Shown in pieces: positions 1 through 9,383 of a DNA stretch of 64,000 nucleotides (the first letter of the stretch is position 1; each line of letters starts with the position of its first letter). Origin of the DNA: Pseudoalteromonas sp. T1lg88 (GTDB lineage: Bacteria; Pseudomonadota; Gammaproteobacteria; Enterobacterales; Alteromonadaceae); contig NZ_PQCF01000006.1 in assembly GCF_002964765.1 (NCBI RefSeq), positions 335,910-399,909 of the forward strand. The letters are read 5' to 3'. The notes under the pieces are model-generated. The model saw only the letters and a program-made list of their open reading frames with translations, had not been told where the DNA came from and searched no databases. Position numbers and translations under genes: made by a program.

Positions 1-127
1 AGCGAGCAACACAGAGCAGGATGCGTTTAGATGAACCCGTAGGGCAGCGCTTGTAGTGCATTTCTACTGTGTTGTTACATGCTTATGTAGAATAACTACA
101 CCACACATGTGCCGCCTTGTATAAATA

Positions 128-175
128 CACTACAAGCTGCTGCAGAAACGAACAACAAAGGTCAACAGACCCTAG
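128..175 (+). repeat. 48-bp dispersed repeat, left copy
   Basis: This 48-bp stretch recurs as its reverse complement at 63951-63998 with only two mismatches. It covers the stop codon of ggt, so it lies directly at the 3' end of that gene. Bases 1-127 look like the rest of a longer structured element: 50-63 and 123-136 form inverted arms matching at 13 of 14 positions, and further short self-complementary stretches (for example GTAG/CTAC near 96-110) lie between them. There is no coding potential. Its identity as a dispersed repeat is inferred from the two copies only. Confidence 0.75.
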
Positions 176-1881
176 TAACCGGCGGCTTGGCCATCCTTTC
201 TGGATTCGGAAGCGCCATAATAAACGCCGCTTTGCGGGTCTTTGAGAATCGCCTGATAGCCACCATAGGGCCCCACGGCTTCTTGCAGAGTATGGCCTTT
301 TTTCATTAATTCACGGCGCGTTTCCATGCTAAAACCGGACTCCAGGGACACTACACCACCATCTGTCATGATCTCATCGGTGGGCTGAGTTGAGCCCGAG
401 TGCAGAATACGCGGCGCATCCCCCGCCTCTTGCAGATTCATACCAAAATCAATCATGTTGATCAGGATCTGCGCATGCATTTGCGGCTGCGTCGCACCGC
501 CCATCACCCCATAACTCATATAAGGTTTACCGTCTTTGGTGACAAACGCCGGGATAATGGTGTGAAAGGGCCGCTTACCGGGCTCATACTGATTGAAGTG
601 CCCCTCTTTAAGGGAGAACAACTCACCACGGTTTTGCAGCACAAAGCCGAGTTTTTCCGGGGTCATACCCGAGCCCATACCGCGGTAATTACTTTGGATC
701 AGCGACACCATGTTGCCGTACTTATCCGCCGTGGTCAGATAGATGGTATCTCCTTCCACCGGTCCGGCATGGTCACGCTTGGCCGCCTTATTGGGGTCGA
801 TGAGTTTGCGACGCTCGGCGGCATACTCCTTGGAAATCAAACGCTGCACCGGAATATCGTTAAAGGCGGGATCGGCGTAGTACTTGGCCCTATCGGCAAA
901 GGCGAGCTTTTTGGCCTCAACAAAGGTGTGAATATACTCGGGGCTGTCAAAGCCCATGGCGGCAAGATCATAGTCTTCGAGGATATTCAGGATCTGCTGG
1001 GCGGCGATACCCTGGCCATTGGGCGGTAACTCCCACAGGGTGTGTCCGCGATAGGTGGTGGCCACCGGCTCAACCCATTCGCTGGTGTGGGCCGCTAGGT
1101 CTTGATAGCGGATATAGCCGCCATTTTCCTGCATATAACGGTCGATTTCCTTGGCGATATCGCCCTTGTAAAAGGCATCGCGACCACCTTCTGCCAGTTG
1201 CTTGTAGGTGTTGGCCAGCGCCGGGTTTTTAAATATCTCCCCCTTTTTCGGCATCGCGCCGTCGGCCATAAAGACCTCTTTAAAACCCGGATATTCGCCC
1301 CGAGCACCGACACTACGCTGCATGTAATAGGCGATCAACTCGCTGACGGGAAAGCCCTTTTCGGCATACTCGATGCTGGGCTTTAAAATTTGCGCCATGG
1401 GCAGTGAGCCAAACTTTTCGTGTAACTCAAACCAACCATCAACGGCACCGGGAACTGACACCGGCAGCGGTCCATAGGCAGGGATCTTCCCCTCGTCCTT
1501 GGTTATTTTCTTAAGCTCTTCAAAGCTCAAACCAAGCGGTGAGCGACCCGAGGCATTCAAGCCATGCAGCTTGCCGTCCTCGGCGGAATAAACAATGGCA
1601 AAGAGATCACCGCCAATACCACAGCCGGTAGGCTCAACCAAACCCAGCATGGCATTGGCGGCGATGGCCGCGTCAATGGCATTGCCGCCCTGGCGCAAGA
1701 TATTCAGCGCAACCTGGGTGGCTAAAGGCTGAGAGGTGGCGGCCATGGCCTCGCTGGCAATGACTTCGGAGCGGGTGGCAAATTCCTTGCCGGTAATGCG
1801 GTCGTGGGCAAGCGTGGCTGGTGGTGCCAGTAGACTCAGCGAAATCCCTGCTAGAAAAAAACCTCGTTTTATTCGCTTCAT
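172..1881 (-). CDS. ggt: gamma-glutamyltransferase (gamma-glutamyl transpeptidase)
   Basis: This 569-aa protein is a gamma-glutamyltransferase, an Ntn-hydrolase that cleaves the gamma-glutamyl bond of glutathione and related compounds, normally in the periplasm. Residues 1-25 form a signal peptide with a basic N-terminus and a cleavage site near ATLA/HD. The precursor should self-cleave before the nucleophile threonine near residue 379 (GDTIYL), giving large and small subunits. The glycine-rich motif of the small subunit (YGVMGG) follows about 100 residues later. The length is normal for the family. It lies downstream of the M13 peptidase gene on the same strand, separated by a probable terminator. 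The stop codon falls inside the 48-bp repeat. Confidence 0.93.
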   Translation of the reverse strand: MKRIKRGFFLAGISLSLLAPPATLAHDRITGKEFATRSEVIASEAMAATSQPLATQVALNILRQGGNAIDAAIAANAMLGLVEPTGCGIGGDLFAIVYSAEDGKLHGLNASGRSPLGLSFEELKKITKDEGKIPAYGPLPVSVPGAVDGWFELHEKFGSLPMAQILKPSIEYAEKGFPVSELIAYYMQRSVGARGEYPGFKEVFMADGAMPKKGEIFKNPALANTYKQLAEGGRDAFYKGDIAKEIDRYMQENGGYIRYQDLAAHTSEWVEPVATTYRGHTLWELPPNGQGIAAQQILNILEDYDLAAMGFDSPEYIHTFVEAKKLAFADRAKYYADPAFNDIPVQRLISKEYAAERRKLIDPNKAAKRDHAGPVEGDTIYLTTADKYGNMVSLIQSNYRGMGSGMTPEKLGFVLQNRGELFSLKEGHFNQYEPGKRPFHTIIPAFVTKDGKPYMSYGVMGGATQPQMHAQILINMIDFGMNLQEAGDAPRILHSGSTQPTDEIMTDGGVVSLESGFSMETRRELMKKGHTLQEAVGPYGGYQAILKDPQSGVYYGASESRKDGQAAGY

Positions 1882-1980
1882 AATTCTCTACTCTTTGCTT
1901 TTATTTATTAGATAACAAAGTTAGTAGATAAATAACGACCAAGGCAATGGGTTTGCGTTAACGGGGGAAACAAGTGCGAT

Positions 1981-2047
1981 AAAAAACAAAGGCGCCGCCC
2001 CATTACCCTTGCCCTTATTTGGCGAGGATAACAAGACTGGCGCCTTG
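1981..2047 (-). terminator. Probable rho-independent terminator of the M13 peptidase gene
   Basis: On the minus strand an AAGGCGCC arm and a GGCGCCTT arm enclose about 42 bases and are followed by TTTGTTTTTT. It sits just after the peptidase stop codon. The long loop lowers confidence. Confidence 0.5.
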
Positions 2048-2064
2048 GCAGTAATTAGCCGAAC

Positions 2065-4152
2065 CTACCAGATCTTAACGCGATCTTCCGGCTTAATGTA
2101 CATTTCGTCGCTTTCTTTCACGTCGAATGCCTTATAGAACTCAGGCATATTTGGCAGCACACCGATAACACGGTAGTGACTTGGTGAGTGCGAGTCCGTC
2201 ATCAGGCGGTTGCGCAGCTCTTCATCACGGTACTTACGACGCCAGATCTGCGCCCACCCCATAAAGAAGCGTTGATCGCCGGTGTAACCATCCAGAACCG
2301 GGGCTTCTTCGCCACCCAGTGATAACTGGTAGGCTTTATAGGCTACGGTTAGGCCGCCTAGGTCACCGATGTTCTCGCCCAGCGTCAGCTGGCCGTTCAC
2401 ATTAGCGTCTTCAAACGGGGCATATTCGTTGTACTGCGATACCAGTTGCTGACCACGCTCCTGGAACTGCGCCAAATCTTGCTCGCTCCACCAGTTACGC
2501 AGGTTACCGTCACCATCGTATTTTGAACCCTGATCGTCGAAGCCATGACCTAGCTCGTGGCCAATTACCGCACCGATGGCGCCGTAGTTCACCGCGTCGT
2601 CCGCTTCCAGGTTAAAGAATGGCGGTTGCAGGATGGCCGCAGGGAACACGATTTCGTTGTTCACCGGGTTGTAGTAAGCATTCACCGTTTGTGGTGTCAT
2701 AAACCACTCGCTGCGATCCACCGGCTTGCCCAGCTTGTTACGCATATCATCGTATGCCCACTCACTGTGACGAATAAAGTTACCCGCCAGGTCGTCCGCT
2801 TTGACCTCTAACGCCGAGTAGTCTTTCCACTTGTCTGGGTAACCAATCTTAGGCGTAAACTTGTTCAGCTTCTCTTTTGCTGCCACTTTGGTTTCGGCAC
2901 TCATCCACTCAAGACCGTCGATGGCTTGGTCGAAACCTTTGATCAGGTTGGCAACCAACTCTTCCATGCGTGCTTTTGCTTCAGGTGGGAAGTTATCTTT
3001 AACGTACACCTTACCAAGCAGCTCACCCAGTACCGAGTTGGCTGAGTCTACCGCTTTTTTCCAACGCGGTTGCTGCTCTTCAACACCACGTAAGGTGGTG
3101 CTGTAGAAAGCAAATTTACGGTCAACAAATTCCTTGCTTAGCTCATCGGCGTAGTTGCTAACAAAATGGAATGTTAGGTAATTCTGCCAAGTAGCCAGGT
3201 CGGTTTGCTCATAGATACCACCTAGCTTTTCAAAATAAGAAGGCTGACGTACAACTAAATCTTCGGTGTTGATTTTTGATTGCTTTAAGAACTGGGCAAA
3301 GTCGAATGCACCGGTTAGCTCATTGGCTTCGGCAACCGTCATCTTGTTGTATGACTTGGTGGCATCGCGGCTTTCTACTCGGCTCCACTGCGCCGTAGCC
3401 AGCTCGGTTTCAAGAGCAAGAATACCCTTTGCCGCTTGGTCTGCGTTTTCAACGCCGGCCTTGGTTAGCATGTCCGTGATATAAGCCAAGTATTGCGTGC
3501 GGATGGTAGAGAACTTCTCGTCATCTTTAAGGTAGTAATCACGATCCGGTAAACCTAAGCCCGACTGAGACACATAAAGGGCATACTGGCTTGAGTTCTT
3601 GGCATCGTTATTGACATACCAAGCGAACGGCGTGGTGCCGCCCTGAATGCGCAGATCAGCCATCAGCGATACTAGCGCTGATTTATCGGCAACCGTGGCA
3701 ATCTTTTCCAGGTAAGGCTTCAGCGGAGCGATGCCTTTTTCTTCCAGGGCATCGGTATTCATGTAGCTGCTGTAGAAGGCGCCCAGCTTTTGCTCATCGC
3801 TGCCCGCTGCCGCCTTGGTGTTTTTAGCCGCCGCTTCGATCACTTCTTTCAGTGCCGCTTGTGACTGATCGTATAGGGCGGTGAAAGAGCCATAGTTAGA
3901 CTTGTCGCCCGGAATTTCGGTGCGCTCTAGCCATTTACCATTGATGTGGTAGTAAAAATCATCTTGTGCACGCACGGCTGTATCGATGTTTTCCAGCTCA
4001 ATACCCGAGCTAAGTTGTTGCACTTGTTTTGTTTGTTCTGCAGCAACGCTTTGCGCCTGAGTTTCGGTCTTTGCACTTTGTGCTTGTTCACTACAACCGG
4101 TAAGTCCTAGTGCCAGCGCCGTTGCGGCCGCTGCTAAGGTTACTTTAAACAT
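2065..4152 (-). CDS. M13 family zinc metallopeptidase (neprilysin/PepO-like) lipoprotein
   Basis: This 695-aa protein is a zinc endopeptidase of family M13. The first 20 residues form a lipoprotein signal peptide ending in LTGC, so the enzyme is probably anchored to a membrane facing the periplasm or outside. A low-complexity Q/A/E linker follows. The zinc site is HELGH around residue 532, and the third zinc ligand lies in the ENIGDLGG motif around residue 592. The N-terminal M13 domain with WLERTEIP-like sequence is present and the protein ends in VKIW. The length matches bacterial members. It is preceded by mutT on the same strand; the 94-base gap holds a CCCATA/TATGGG palindrome at 4198-4216 that could be an operator. 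The physiological substrate is unknown. Confidence 0.92.
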   Translation of the reverse strand: MFKVTLAAAATALALGLTGCSEQAQSAKTETQAQSVAAEQTKQVQQLSSGIELENIDTAVRAQDDFYYHINGKWLERTEIPGDKSNYGSFTALYDQSQAALKEVIEAAAKNTKAAAGSDEQKLGAFYSSYMNTDALEEKGIAPLKPYLEKIATVADKSALVSLMADLRIQGGTTPFAWYVNNDAKNSSQYALYVSQSGLGLPDRDYYLKDDEKFSTIRTQYLAYITDMLTKAGVENADQAAKGILALETELATAQWSRVESRDATKSYNKMTVAEANELTGAFDFAQFLKQSKINTEDLVVRQPSYFEKLGGIYEQTDLATWQNYLTFHFVSNYADELSKEFVDRKFAFYSTTLRGVEEQQPRWKKAVDSANSVLGELLGKVYVKDNFPPEAKARMEELVANLIKGFDQAIDGLEWMSAETKVAAKEKLNKFTPKIGYPDKWKDYSALEVKADDLAGNFIRHSEWAYDDMRNKLGKPVDRSEWFMTPQTVNAYYNPVNNEIVFPAAILQPPFFNLEADDAVNYGAIGAVIGHELGHGFDDQGSKYDGDGNLRNWWSEQDLAQFQERGQQLVSQYNEYAPFEDANVNGQLTLGENIGDLGGLTVAYKAYQLSLGGEEAPVLDGYTGDQRFFMGWAQIWRRKYRDEELRNRLMTDSHSPSHYRVIGVLPNMPEFYKAFDVKESDEMYIKPEDRVKIW

Positions 4153-4246
4153 ATTGTTATCCCATTTTTAATTATGAAAGAGGTGATCCCCAACTAGCCC
4201 ATATTAAACCTATGGGCGCAGAGCGAGAAACGCAGTTTGTAACAAT

Positions 4247-4636
4247 TTATGAACATAGTTTTTCTAGGATGGCCTGGTTTGCTTTGGGGAAGGCATAACG
4301 CTGTAAATCGCTGAGTGCCACCCACTCCCCCTGCTGGCCTTCGGCACCATGAGGCTCACCACTAAAGTCGCTGACCTTATGGATATCCAGGCGCACCTGC
4401 TTATCTCCATAGTCATGCTCAATCAGCATAAAGGAGTCGCTGCTGTGCACCTCAATGGCGACTTCTTCCAACAGCTCTCTGGCCAAGGCCGCCGTTGTGG
4501 TTTCACCGGCTTCGATTTTACCGCCAGGAAACTCCCACAAGCCGCCTTGGTGTTTGTCGTCCGGGCGTTTACATATGTAGGTTTGCGCGCCGCGAAGAAT
4601 AATGCCTACGGCAACATTGACCACTTTCTGACTCAT
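4247..4636 (-). CDS. mutT: 8-oxo-dGTP diphosphatase MutT
   Basis: This Nudix hydrolase removes oxidised 8-oxo-dGTP from the nucleotide pool and so prevents A:T to C:G transversions. The Nudix box runs from GGKIEAGET through the REL--EE core at about residues 38-60. I place the start at 4636 (MSQKVVNVAVG) because GGAG lies seven bases before it. An in-frame ATG at 4648 would start inside the secA terminator and carries no ribosome-binding site. At about 129 aa it has the usual MutT length. The secA-mutT order is conserved in many gammaproteobacteria, although a terminator separates the two genes here. Confidence 0.9.
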   Translation of the reverse strand: MSQKVVNVAVGIILRGAQTYICKRPDDKHQGGLWEFPGGKIEAGETTTAALARELLEEVAIEVHSSDSFMLIEHDYGDKQVRLDIHKVSDFSGEPHGAEGQQGEWVALSDLQRYAFPKANQAILEKLCS

Positions 4637-4649
4637 TAACTGCTCCATA

Positions 4650-4675
4650 AAAAAAGCGGCATAGGCCGCTTTTTA
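4650..4675 (-). terminator. Rho-independent terminator after secA
   Basis: An AGCGGC/GCCGCT stem with an ATAG loop has T-runs on both sides. On the minus strand it lies 18 bases after the secA stop codon and ends in TTTTTTT. It overlaps the mutT leader. Confidence 0.8.
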
Positions 4676-4692
4676 TTTAACTAAGAGAATGC

Positions 4693-7395
4693 TTAGCTTA
4701 GTTTGCCACAGCATTGCTTGTATTTCATACCCGAGCCACATGGACAAGGCGAATTACGACCCACCTTAGGCTCGACGCGCGCCGATACCGGAGCAGGCGC
4801 TTCACCACCAACCTGCTCGGCTTCAGCGTGTTGATACTGACGCGGCGCTTCTTCAGACTTGCGATGTTGTTCTTCAACTCGTTCAACATCTTCCTCGGCA
4901 CGTACCTGAACCTTGCTTAGGATGTTTACTACATCTGTTTTCAGGTTCTCTAGCATGGCTGAGAATAGCTCGAATGATTCACGCTTATATTCTTGCTTCG
5001 GATTCTTCTGCGCATAACCACGTAGGTGGATACCCTGACGTAGGTGATCCATGGCAGCCAGGTGATCTTTCCAATGCTGATCCAGGCTTTGCAGCATAAC
5101 CGCTTTTTCGAACTGGCGAAGCACCTGTGGACCCACCATTTCTTCTTTTGCTTTATATGCGTTAGTTGCTTCTTCGACGATGCGCTCACGCAGTTTTTCT
5201 TCAAACAACTTGTTGTCTTCGGCAAGCCATTGCTGGATAGGCAAATCAAGCAGATAGTCTGCTTTCAAGCGATCTTCCAAAGCAGGCACGTCCCACATTT
5301 CCGCCAGCGATTGCGGTGGAATATACTGATCGATTACGCCGTTGATCACGTCGTTGCGAATAGCATCTATGGTTTCTGAGATATCACCCTCTTCCAGCAG
5401 TTCGTTACGCTGAGCGTATACCACGCGGCGCTGGTCGTTGGCCACATCATCGTACTCAAGCAACTGCTTACGAATATCGAAGTTACGGGCTTCCACCTTA
5501 CGCTGGGCGTTTTCAATGGCACGGTTAACCCAAGGGTGTTCGATGGCTTCGCCACGTTGCATGCCTAGTTTACGCATCATGTTAGTCATGCGCTCACCGG
5601 CGAAGATACGCATCAGGGCATCTTCCATCGACAGATAGAAGCGGCTTGAACCGGCATCACCCTGACGACCCGAACGACCACGTAGCTGGTTATCGATACG
5701 ACGAGACTCGTGACGCTCGGTACCTATGATGTGCAGACCACCGGCAGCGATGACATCGTCATGACGCTTTTTCCATTGTTCTTTAATTTTTGCGATTTGC
5801 TCTTCACTTGGATTATCAAGCTTTTCGGCTTCGCTCTGCCAGTTACCGCCTAGCATGATATCGGTACCACGACCGGCCATGTTGGTGGCGATAGTCACTT
5901 TACCCGGTAGACCCGCATCGGCAACGATGTCGGCTTCCTGAGCGTGGAACTTGGCATTCAATACGTTGTGCTGAATTTTCTCTTTACGCAGGAACTGCGA
6001 CAGGTATTCCGAGCTTTCGATTGAAATAGTACCCACTAGCACCGGCTGACCGCGCTCTTGGCAGTCTTTAATGTCGGCCAAAATCGCTTCGTATTTTTCT
6101 TCCTGAGTCAGGTAAACCAGGTCGGCACGATCATCACGGATCATCGGCTTGTTGGTTGGAATAACAACCGTGTCCAGGCCGTAGATAGACTGGAATTCGA
6201 ACGCTTCGGTGTCCGCCGTACCCGTCATACCAGCTAGCTTGTCGTAAATACGGAAGTAGTTCTGGAAGGTGATTGAAGCCAGAGTTTGGTTTTCGTTCTG
6301 GATCTTCACGCCTTCTTTGGCTTCTACCGCTTGGTGCAGGCCTTCAGACCAACGACGGCCTTCCATGGTACGACCCGTGTGTTCATCAACAATGATGATT
6401 TCATTGTCTTTAACCACGTAATCGACGTCTTTTTGATACAGTTTGTGCGCACGTAATGCAGCGTACACATGGCTAAGCAGGGTAATGTTACCCGCCGAGT
6501 ACAGTGAGTCGCCCTCTTCAATCAAGCCGCGCTCGGTAAGAAGCTCTTCAACCTTGATCTGACCGCGCTCGGTCAGGTGAACCTGCTTGCCTTTTTCGTC
6601 AATAGTGTAATCACCGTCGCCTTCAACGCCTTCCTCATCTTCTTTTTCCTGCTGTACCAGCTCAGGAACTATCTTGTTGATTTGCGTGTAAAGCTCAGAT
6701 GAATCTTCCGCAGGACCGGAAATAATCAGCGGCGTACGGGCTTCATCGATAAGGATGGAGTCAACCTCATCCACCACCGCGAAGTTAAGCGGACGCTGCA
6801 CGCGCTCATCAATACTGAACGCCATGTTGTCGCGCAGGTAGTCGAAGCCAAATTCGTTGTTGGTACCATAGGTAATGTCGGCGCTATAGGCGTCTTTTTT
6901 CTGCATTGGCATCATGCCAGGCACATTACAGCCCACGGTTAAGCCCAGGAATTCAAACAGCGGACGGTTGGTTTCGGCGTCACGCTTGGCCAGGTAGTCG
7001 TTCACGGTAATTACGTGTACGCCCTTACCCGATAGACCATTAAGGTAGGCTGGTAGGGTTGCGGTCAGGGTTTTACCTTCACCGGTACGCATCTCAGCGA
7101 TACGGCCTTGGTGCAACACCATGCCGCCTATCATCTGCACATCGAAGTGGCGCATGCCATACACACGCTTTGATGCTTCGCGTACCACCGCGAAGGCTTC
7201 TGGTAAGAGGTCATCTAAACTTGTGCCGTTGTCATAACGCTCACGAAATTCAGCGGTTTTTGCTTTTAGTTCTTCATCGCTGAGTGATTCTAGTTGGCCT
7301 TCTAAGGCATTGATTAGCGCGACCGTTTTACGTAAGTTTTTAATTGTGCGGTCATTGCGACTACCAAAGATTTTGGTAAATATTTTCGTGATCAT
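4693..7395 (-). CDS. secA: Protein translocase ATPase SecA
   Basis: SecA is the motor ATPase that pushes unfolded precursor proteins through SecYEG. The 900-aa length is typical. Walker A is at residues 103-109 (RTGEGKT), the DEVDSIL Walker B follows near residue 210, and the second helicase-like domain contains [10 protein letters not shown] and RGRSGRQGD. The acidic, variable linker near residue 830-870 leads to a C-terminal zinc finger (CPCGSG...CCGK) that binds SecB and phospholipid. No secM-like arrest-peptide gene is found upstream: the next gene is divergent, and no reading frame of more than about eight codons was seen in the leader. Confidence 0.98.
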   Translation of the reverse strand: MITKIFTKIFGSRNDRTIKNLRKTVALINALEGQLESLSDEELKAKTAEFRERYDNGTSLDDLLPEAFAVVREASKRVYGMRHFDVQMIGGMVLHQGRIAEMRTGEGKTLTATLPAYLNGLSGKGVHVITVNDYLAKRDAETNRPLFEFLGLTVGCNVPGMMPMQKKDAYSADITYGTNNEFGFDYLRDNMAFSIDERVQRPLNFAVVDEVDSILIDEARTPLIISGPAEDSSELYTQINKIVPELVQQEKEDEEGVEGDGDYTIDEKGKQVHLTERGQIKVEELLTERGLIEEGDSLYSAGNITLLSHVYAALRAHKLYQKDVDYVVKDNEIIIVDEHTGRTMEGRRWSEGLHQAVEAKEGVKIQNENQTLASITFQNYFRIYDKLAGMTGTADTEAFEFQSIYGLDTVVIPTNKPMIRDDRADLVYLTQEEKYEAILADIKDCQERGQPVLVGTISIESSEYLSQFLRKEKIQHNVLNAKFHAQEADIVADAGLPGKVTIATNMAGRGTDIMLGGNWQSEAEKLDNPSEEQIAKIKEQWKKRHDDVIAAGGLHIIGTERHESRRIDNQLRGRSGRQGDAGSSRFYLSMEDALMRIFAGERMTNMMRKLGMQRGEAIEHPWVNRAIENAQRKVEARNFDIRKQLLEYDDVANDQRRVVYAQRNELLEEGDISETIDAIRNDVINGVIDQYIPPQSLAEMWDVPALEDRLKADYLLDLPIQQWLAEDNKLFEEKLRERIVEEATNAYKAKEEMVGPQVLRQFEKAVMLQSLDQHWKDHLAAMDHLRQGIHLRGYAQKNPKQEYKRESFELFSAMLENLKTDVVNILSKVQVRAEEDVERVEEQHRKSEEAPRQYQHAEAEQVGGEAPAPVSARVEPKVGRNSPCPCGSGMKYKQCCGKLS

Positions 7396-7822
7396 GATTT
7401 AACCGTTACATTCTCATCTGCGTTAAGCGCTCTGGTTCATCCCCTGGGGTTACCCTTTGGGACACTGCCAAGTCACTTGCGAACTTCGTTTATCCAATTT
7501 ATACCGCACTCAAGTTACATAAGAGCGACTATTGTGGAGCTATTGAGTGTGACTGCTTGAGCGGTGTACTTTTGAGCGACATCATAACAAACTCAATGAA
7601 TTGCAGCACCTAATAATACCAATTCCATTAGCACTTCCGGTAACTTGCCTTTACAGCAGAAAGCCTATTAAAAACTAATGGCATTGGTATTATCGCTGGC
7701 CTATCATAACGTTCAGAGAAATCTTTGCAAACTTAGCAATATAAAGTGGGTCTAAAGTACAGCAATAGAGACTCAAGCATTGCAATAGAAGTGGTGACGA
7801 TTCAGTCAAATTCAAGAGGTGG
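7396..7822. other. Intergenic region between secA and the divergent DUF721 gene
   Basis: This 427-base gap should hold the promoters of both divergent genes. A TATAAA-like -10 for secA can be read on the minus strand near 7487-7492, but no convincing -35 goes with it. A 79-bp inverted-repeat element occupies 7614-7692. No open reading frame of interest and no RNA gene was seen. Confidence 0.5.
7614..7692. repeat. Small inverted-repeat (MITE-like) element with ATACCAAT ends
   Basis: The outer 18 bases (7614-7631 and 7675-7692) are inverted repeats matching at 17 of 18 positions and beginning TAATACCAAT. The interior has no coding sequence. The ends resemble those of the elements at 50467-50548 and 53884-54046, although the interior differs. 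Transposition by an enzyme encoded elsewhere is inference. Confidence 0.7.
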
Positions 7823-7831
7823 ATGCCGTTT

Positions 7832-8338
7832 ATGGCAAAAGATCGCTATGCGCCAAAACAACTTAACGAAGTGCTGGGGCAATTAAACCCGCGGTTCGGC
7901 TCGCGCATCGCCAACTATGGCGCCAAAACTCAGGAGCTGGCCTCGCAACAGCAGACTCTGCACCAAGCGGTGGGGGAAAACCTGGCGAAGAAATGCCGGG
8001 TAGCCAATATTCGCGACGGCGCCCTGATCATCGAGGCCCATAGCGCCACGGTGGCGATGAAGCTGAACTATATCAAGATGGATATTCTCTCGGCCTTTCG
8101 CCAGCAGGGCTTGGTGGATTTATGCCAGGTGAAAATAGTCACCTCTCCCAATGCGGCGCAGCGCGCACCTTTGGCGCAGGCACAAACGCAAGCTAAAAAG
8201 GCCAGCCAGGAACCCAGTAACAAGCGCGCCATGAGCGAGCAAACGGCTCACAATTTAGAATTGCTTGCCGAGCATGCACCACCCTCGCTACAGCAAAAAT
8301 TAATGCGCTTGGCGCAACACGGCAGACAAAAAAAATGA
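7832..8338 (+). CDS. DUF721 family protein (DciA-like)
   Basis: This protein of about 168 aa matches the DUF721 family in size, N-terminal sequence character and position between lpxC and secA. The N-terminal 100 residues form the conserved part (RVANIRDGALIIEAHSAT), and the C-terminal third is rich in A, Q and K and probably disordered. Some DUF721 proteins (DciA) load the replicative helicase in bacteria lacking DnaC; whether this copy does so cannot be judged from sequence alone. The start at 7832 (MAKDRYAPK) has GAGGTGG about nine bases upstream. An ATG at 7823 is in frame but too close to that site. It ends in a bidirectional terminator. Confidence 0.75.
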   Translation: MAKDRYAPKQLNEVLGQLNPRFGSRIANYGAKTQELASQQQTLHQAVGENLAKKCRVANIRDGALIIEAHSATVAMKLNYIKMDILSAFRQQGLVDLCQVKIVTSPNAAQRAPLAQAQTQAKKASQEPSNKRAMSEQTAHNLELLAEHAPPSLQQKLMRLAQHGRQKK

Positions 8339-8362
8339 CGCTCTAAAGCGTCATTTTTTTAT
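8331..8362. terminator. Bidirectional terminator between DUF721 gene and lpxC
   Basis: A 9-bp perfect stem AATGACGCT/AGCGTCATT with loop CTAA is flanked by A-run and T-run, so it works in both directions for these convergent genes. The DUF721 stop codon lies in the stem. Confidence 0.88.
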
Positions 8363-8385
8363 TCGATAGTTTTCTATCTGCAAAC

Positions 8386-9297
8386 TTAAGCCGTATGCAG
8401 TGCCAGAGCCGGAGCTGGCATGGTCACTGACTCTTCAAATGTTGCCCATTCCCATGCCGACTCGGTCGCCATGATTTTGCGCAGCAATTTGTTGTTCAGG
8501 TCATGACCCGACTTATAAGCGGTAAGCTTACCGAGAATGTTGTGGCCGGTCATAAACATGTCGCCCACACAGTACAAGATCTTATGCTTAACGAACTCGT
8601 CCGCATAACGTAAGCCGTTTGGATTTAACACCTTAAACTCGTCAAGAACAACGGCATTATCCATGCTGCCACCTAGAGCCAGGTTATTGGCATGCATATA
8701 CTCGATGTCTTTCATAAAGCCGAAGGTACGGGCACGACTGATCTCTTCGATAAAGTTCTGTGCCGTAATATCCAGGGCAATGCGCTGGCGACTGTCGTTA
8801 ATAGCTGGGTGATCAAAGGCGATTTCGAAATCGATATGAAAACCATCATAAGGTTCGATCTCGGCCCACTTATCACCCTCTTCTACGCGTACCTTTTCTT
8901 TGATACGAATAAAACGCTTGGCTACATTCTGCTCGGCGATACCGCCTTTTTGTAGCAGATAAATGAATGGCAAGGCACTGCCATCCATAATAGGTACTTC
9001 ACCGCTATCAAGCTCAACAATCAGGTTGTCGATGCCTAATGCGGCTACCGCAGCAATCAGGTGCTCGGTAGTAGATAAGCGAACGCCGTCTTTATTAGTT
9101 AAACAGGTACACAATTGCGTATCGCCCACCGCTTCCGGGGTCGTTTCGAAATCCACAACCGGATCAAGGTCCACGCGACGAAATACTATCCCAGTATTCG
9201 CGCTCGCTGGTCGGAGAGTTAAGGAAACCTTCTCACCCTTGTGGAGACCAACACCCGTGGCTTTGACTACTTCTGCAATCGTACGCTGTTTGATCAT
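8386..9297 (-). CDS. lpxC: UDP-3-O-acyl-N-acetylglucosamine deacetylase LpxC
   Basis: LpxC catalyses the committed zinc-dependent deacetylation step of lipid A synthesis in the cytoplasm. The 303-aa length is typical. Zinc ligands are visible as the histidine in TEHLIAA (near residue 79) and the HKILYCVGD motif (His and Asp about 4 residues apart, near 237-242), and the catalytic histidine is in SGHDLNN (near 264). It is the last gene of the division cluster, 86 bases after ftsZ, and has its own candidate promoter. The C-terminal tail with several alanines is of the type recognised by FtsH in enteric bacteria, which is family knowledge rather than something shown here. Confidence 0.97.
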   Translation of the reverse strand: MIKQRTIAEVVKATGVGLHKGEKVSLTLRPASANTGIVFRRVDLDPVVDFETTPEAVGDTQLCTCLTNKDGVRLSTTEHLIAAVAALGIDNLIVELDSGEVPIMDGSALPFIYLLQKGGIAEQNVAKRFIRIKEKVRVEEGDKWAEIEPYDGFHIDFEIAFDHPAINDSRQRIALDITAQNFIEEISRARTFGFMKDIEYMHANNLALGGSMDNAVVLDEFKVLNPNGLRYADEFVKHKILYCVGDMFMTGHNILGKLTAYKSGHDLNNKLLRKIMATESAWEWATFEESVTMPAPALALHTA

Positions 9298-9336
9298 AGG
9301 CTTTCGCTCACTTACTAAACTAAAATTAGACGGCGG

Positions 9337-9365
9337 ATTCTACCACACATCGCACCAGTTAACAA
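9337..9365 (-). promoter_or_regulatory. Candidate sigma-70 promoter of lpxC
   Basis: On the minus strand TTGTTA and TAGAAT are separated by 17 bases, about 40 bases before the lpxC start codon. A separate lpxC promoter after ftsZ is known in other gammaproteobacteria. Confidence 0.6.
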
Positions 9366-9383
9366 ATTAGTTTGTTTTTTAAA

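Noticed and set aside
160..175. GGTC/GACC mini-hairpin in the 48-bp repeat as a ggt terminator
   Set aside because: A 4-bp stem with an interrupted T-tract is too weak to call a rho-independent terminator.
1..175. Possible integron attC-like site
   Set aside because: The inverted arms are present, but the conserved core sites expected at attC ends were not found and no cassette or integrase gene is nearby.
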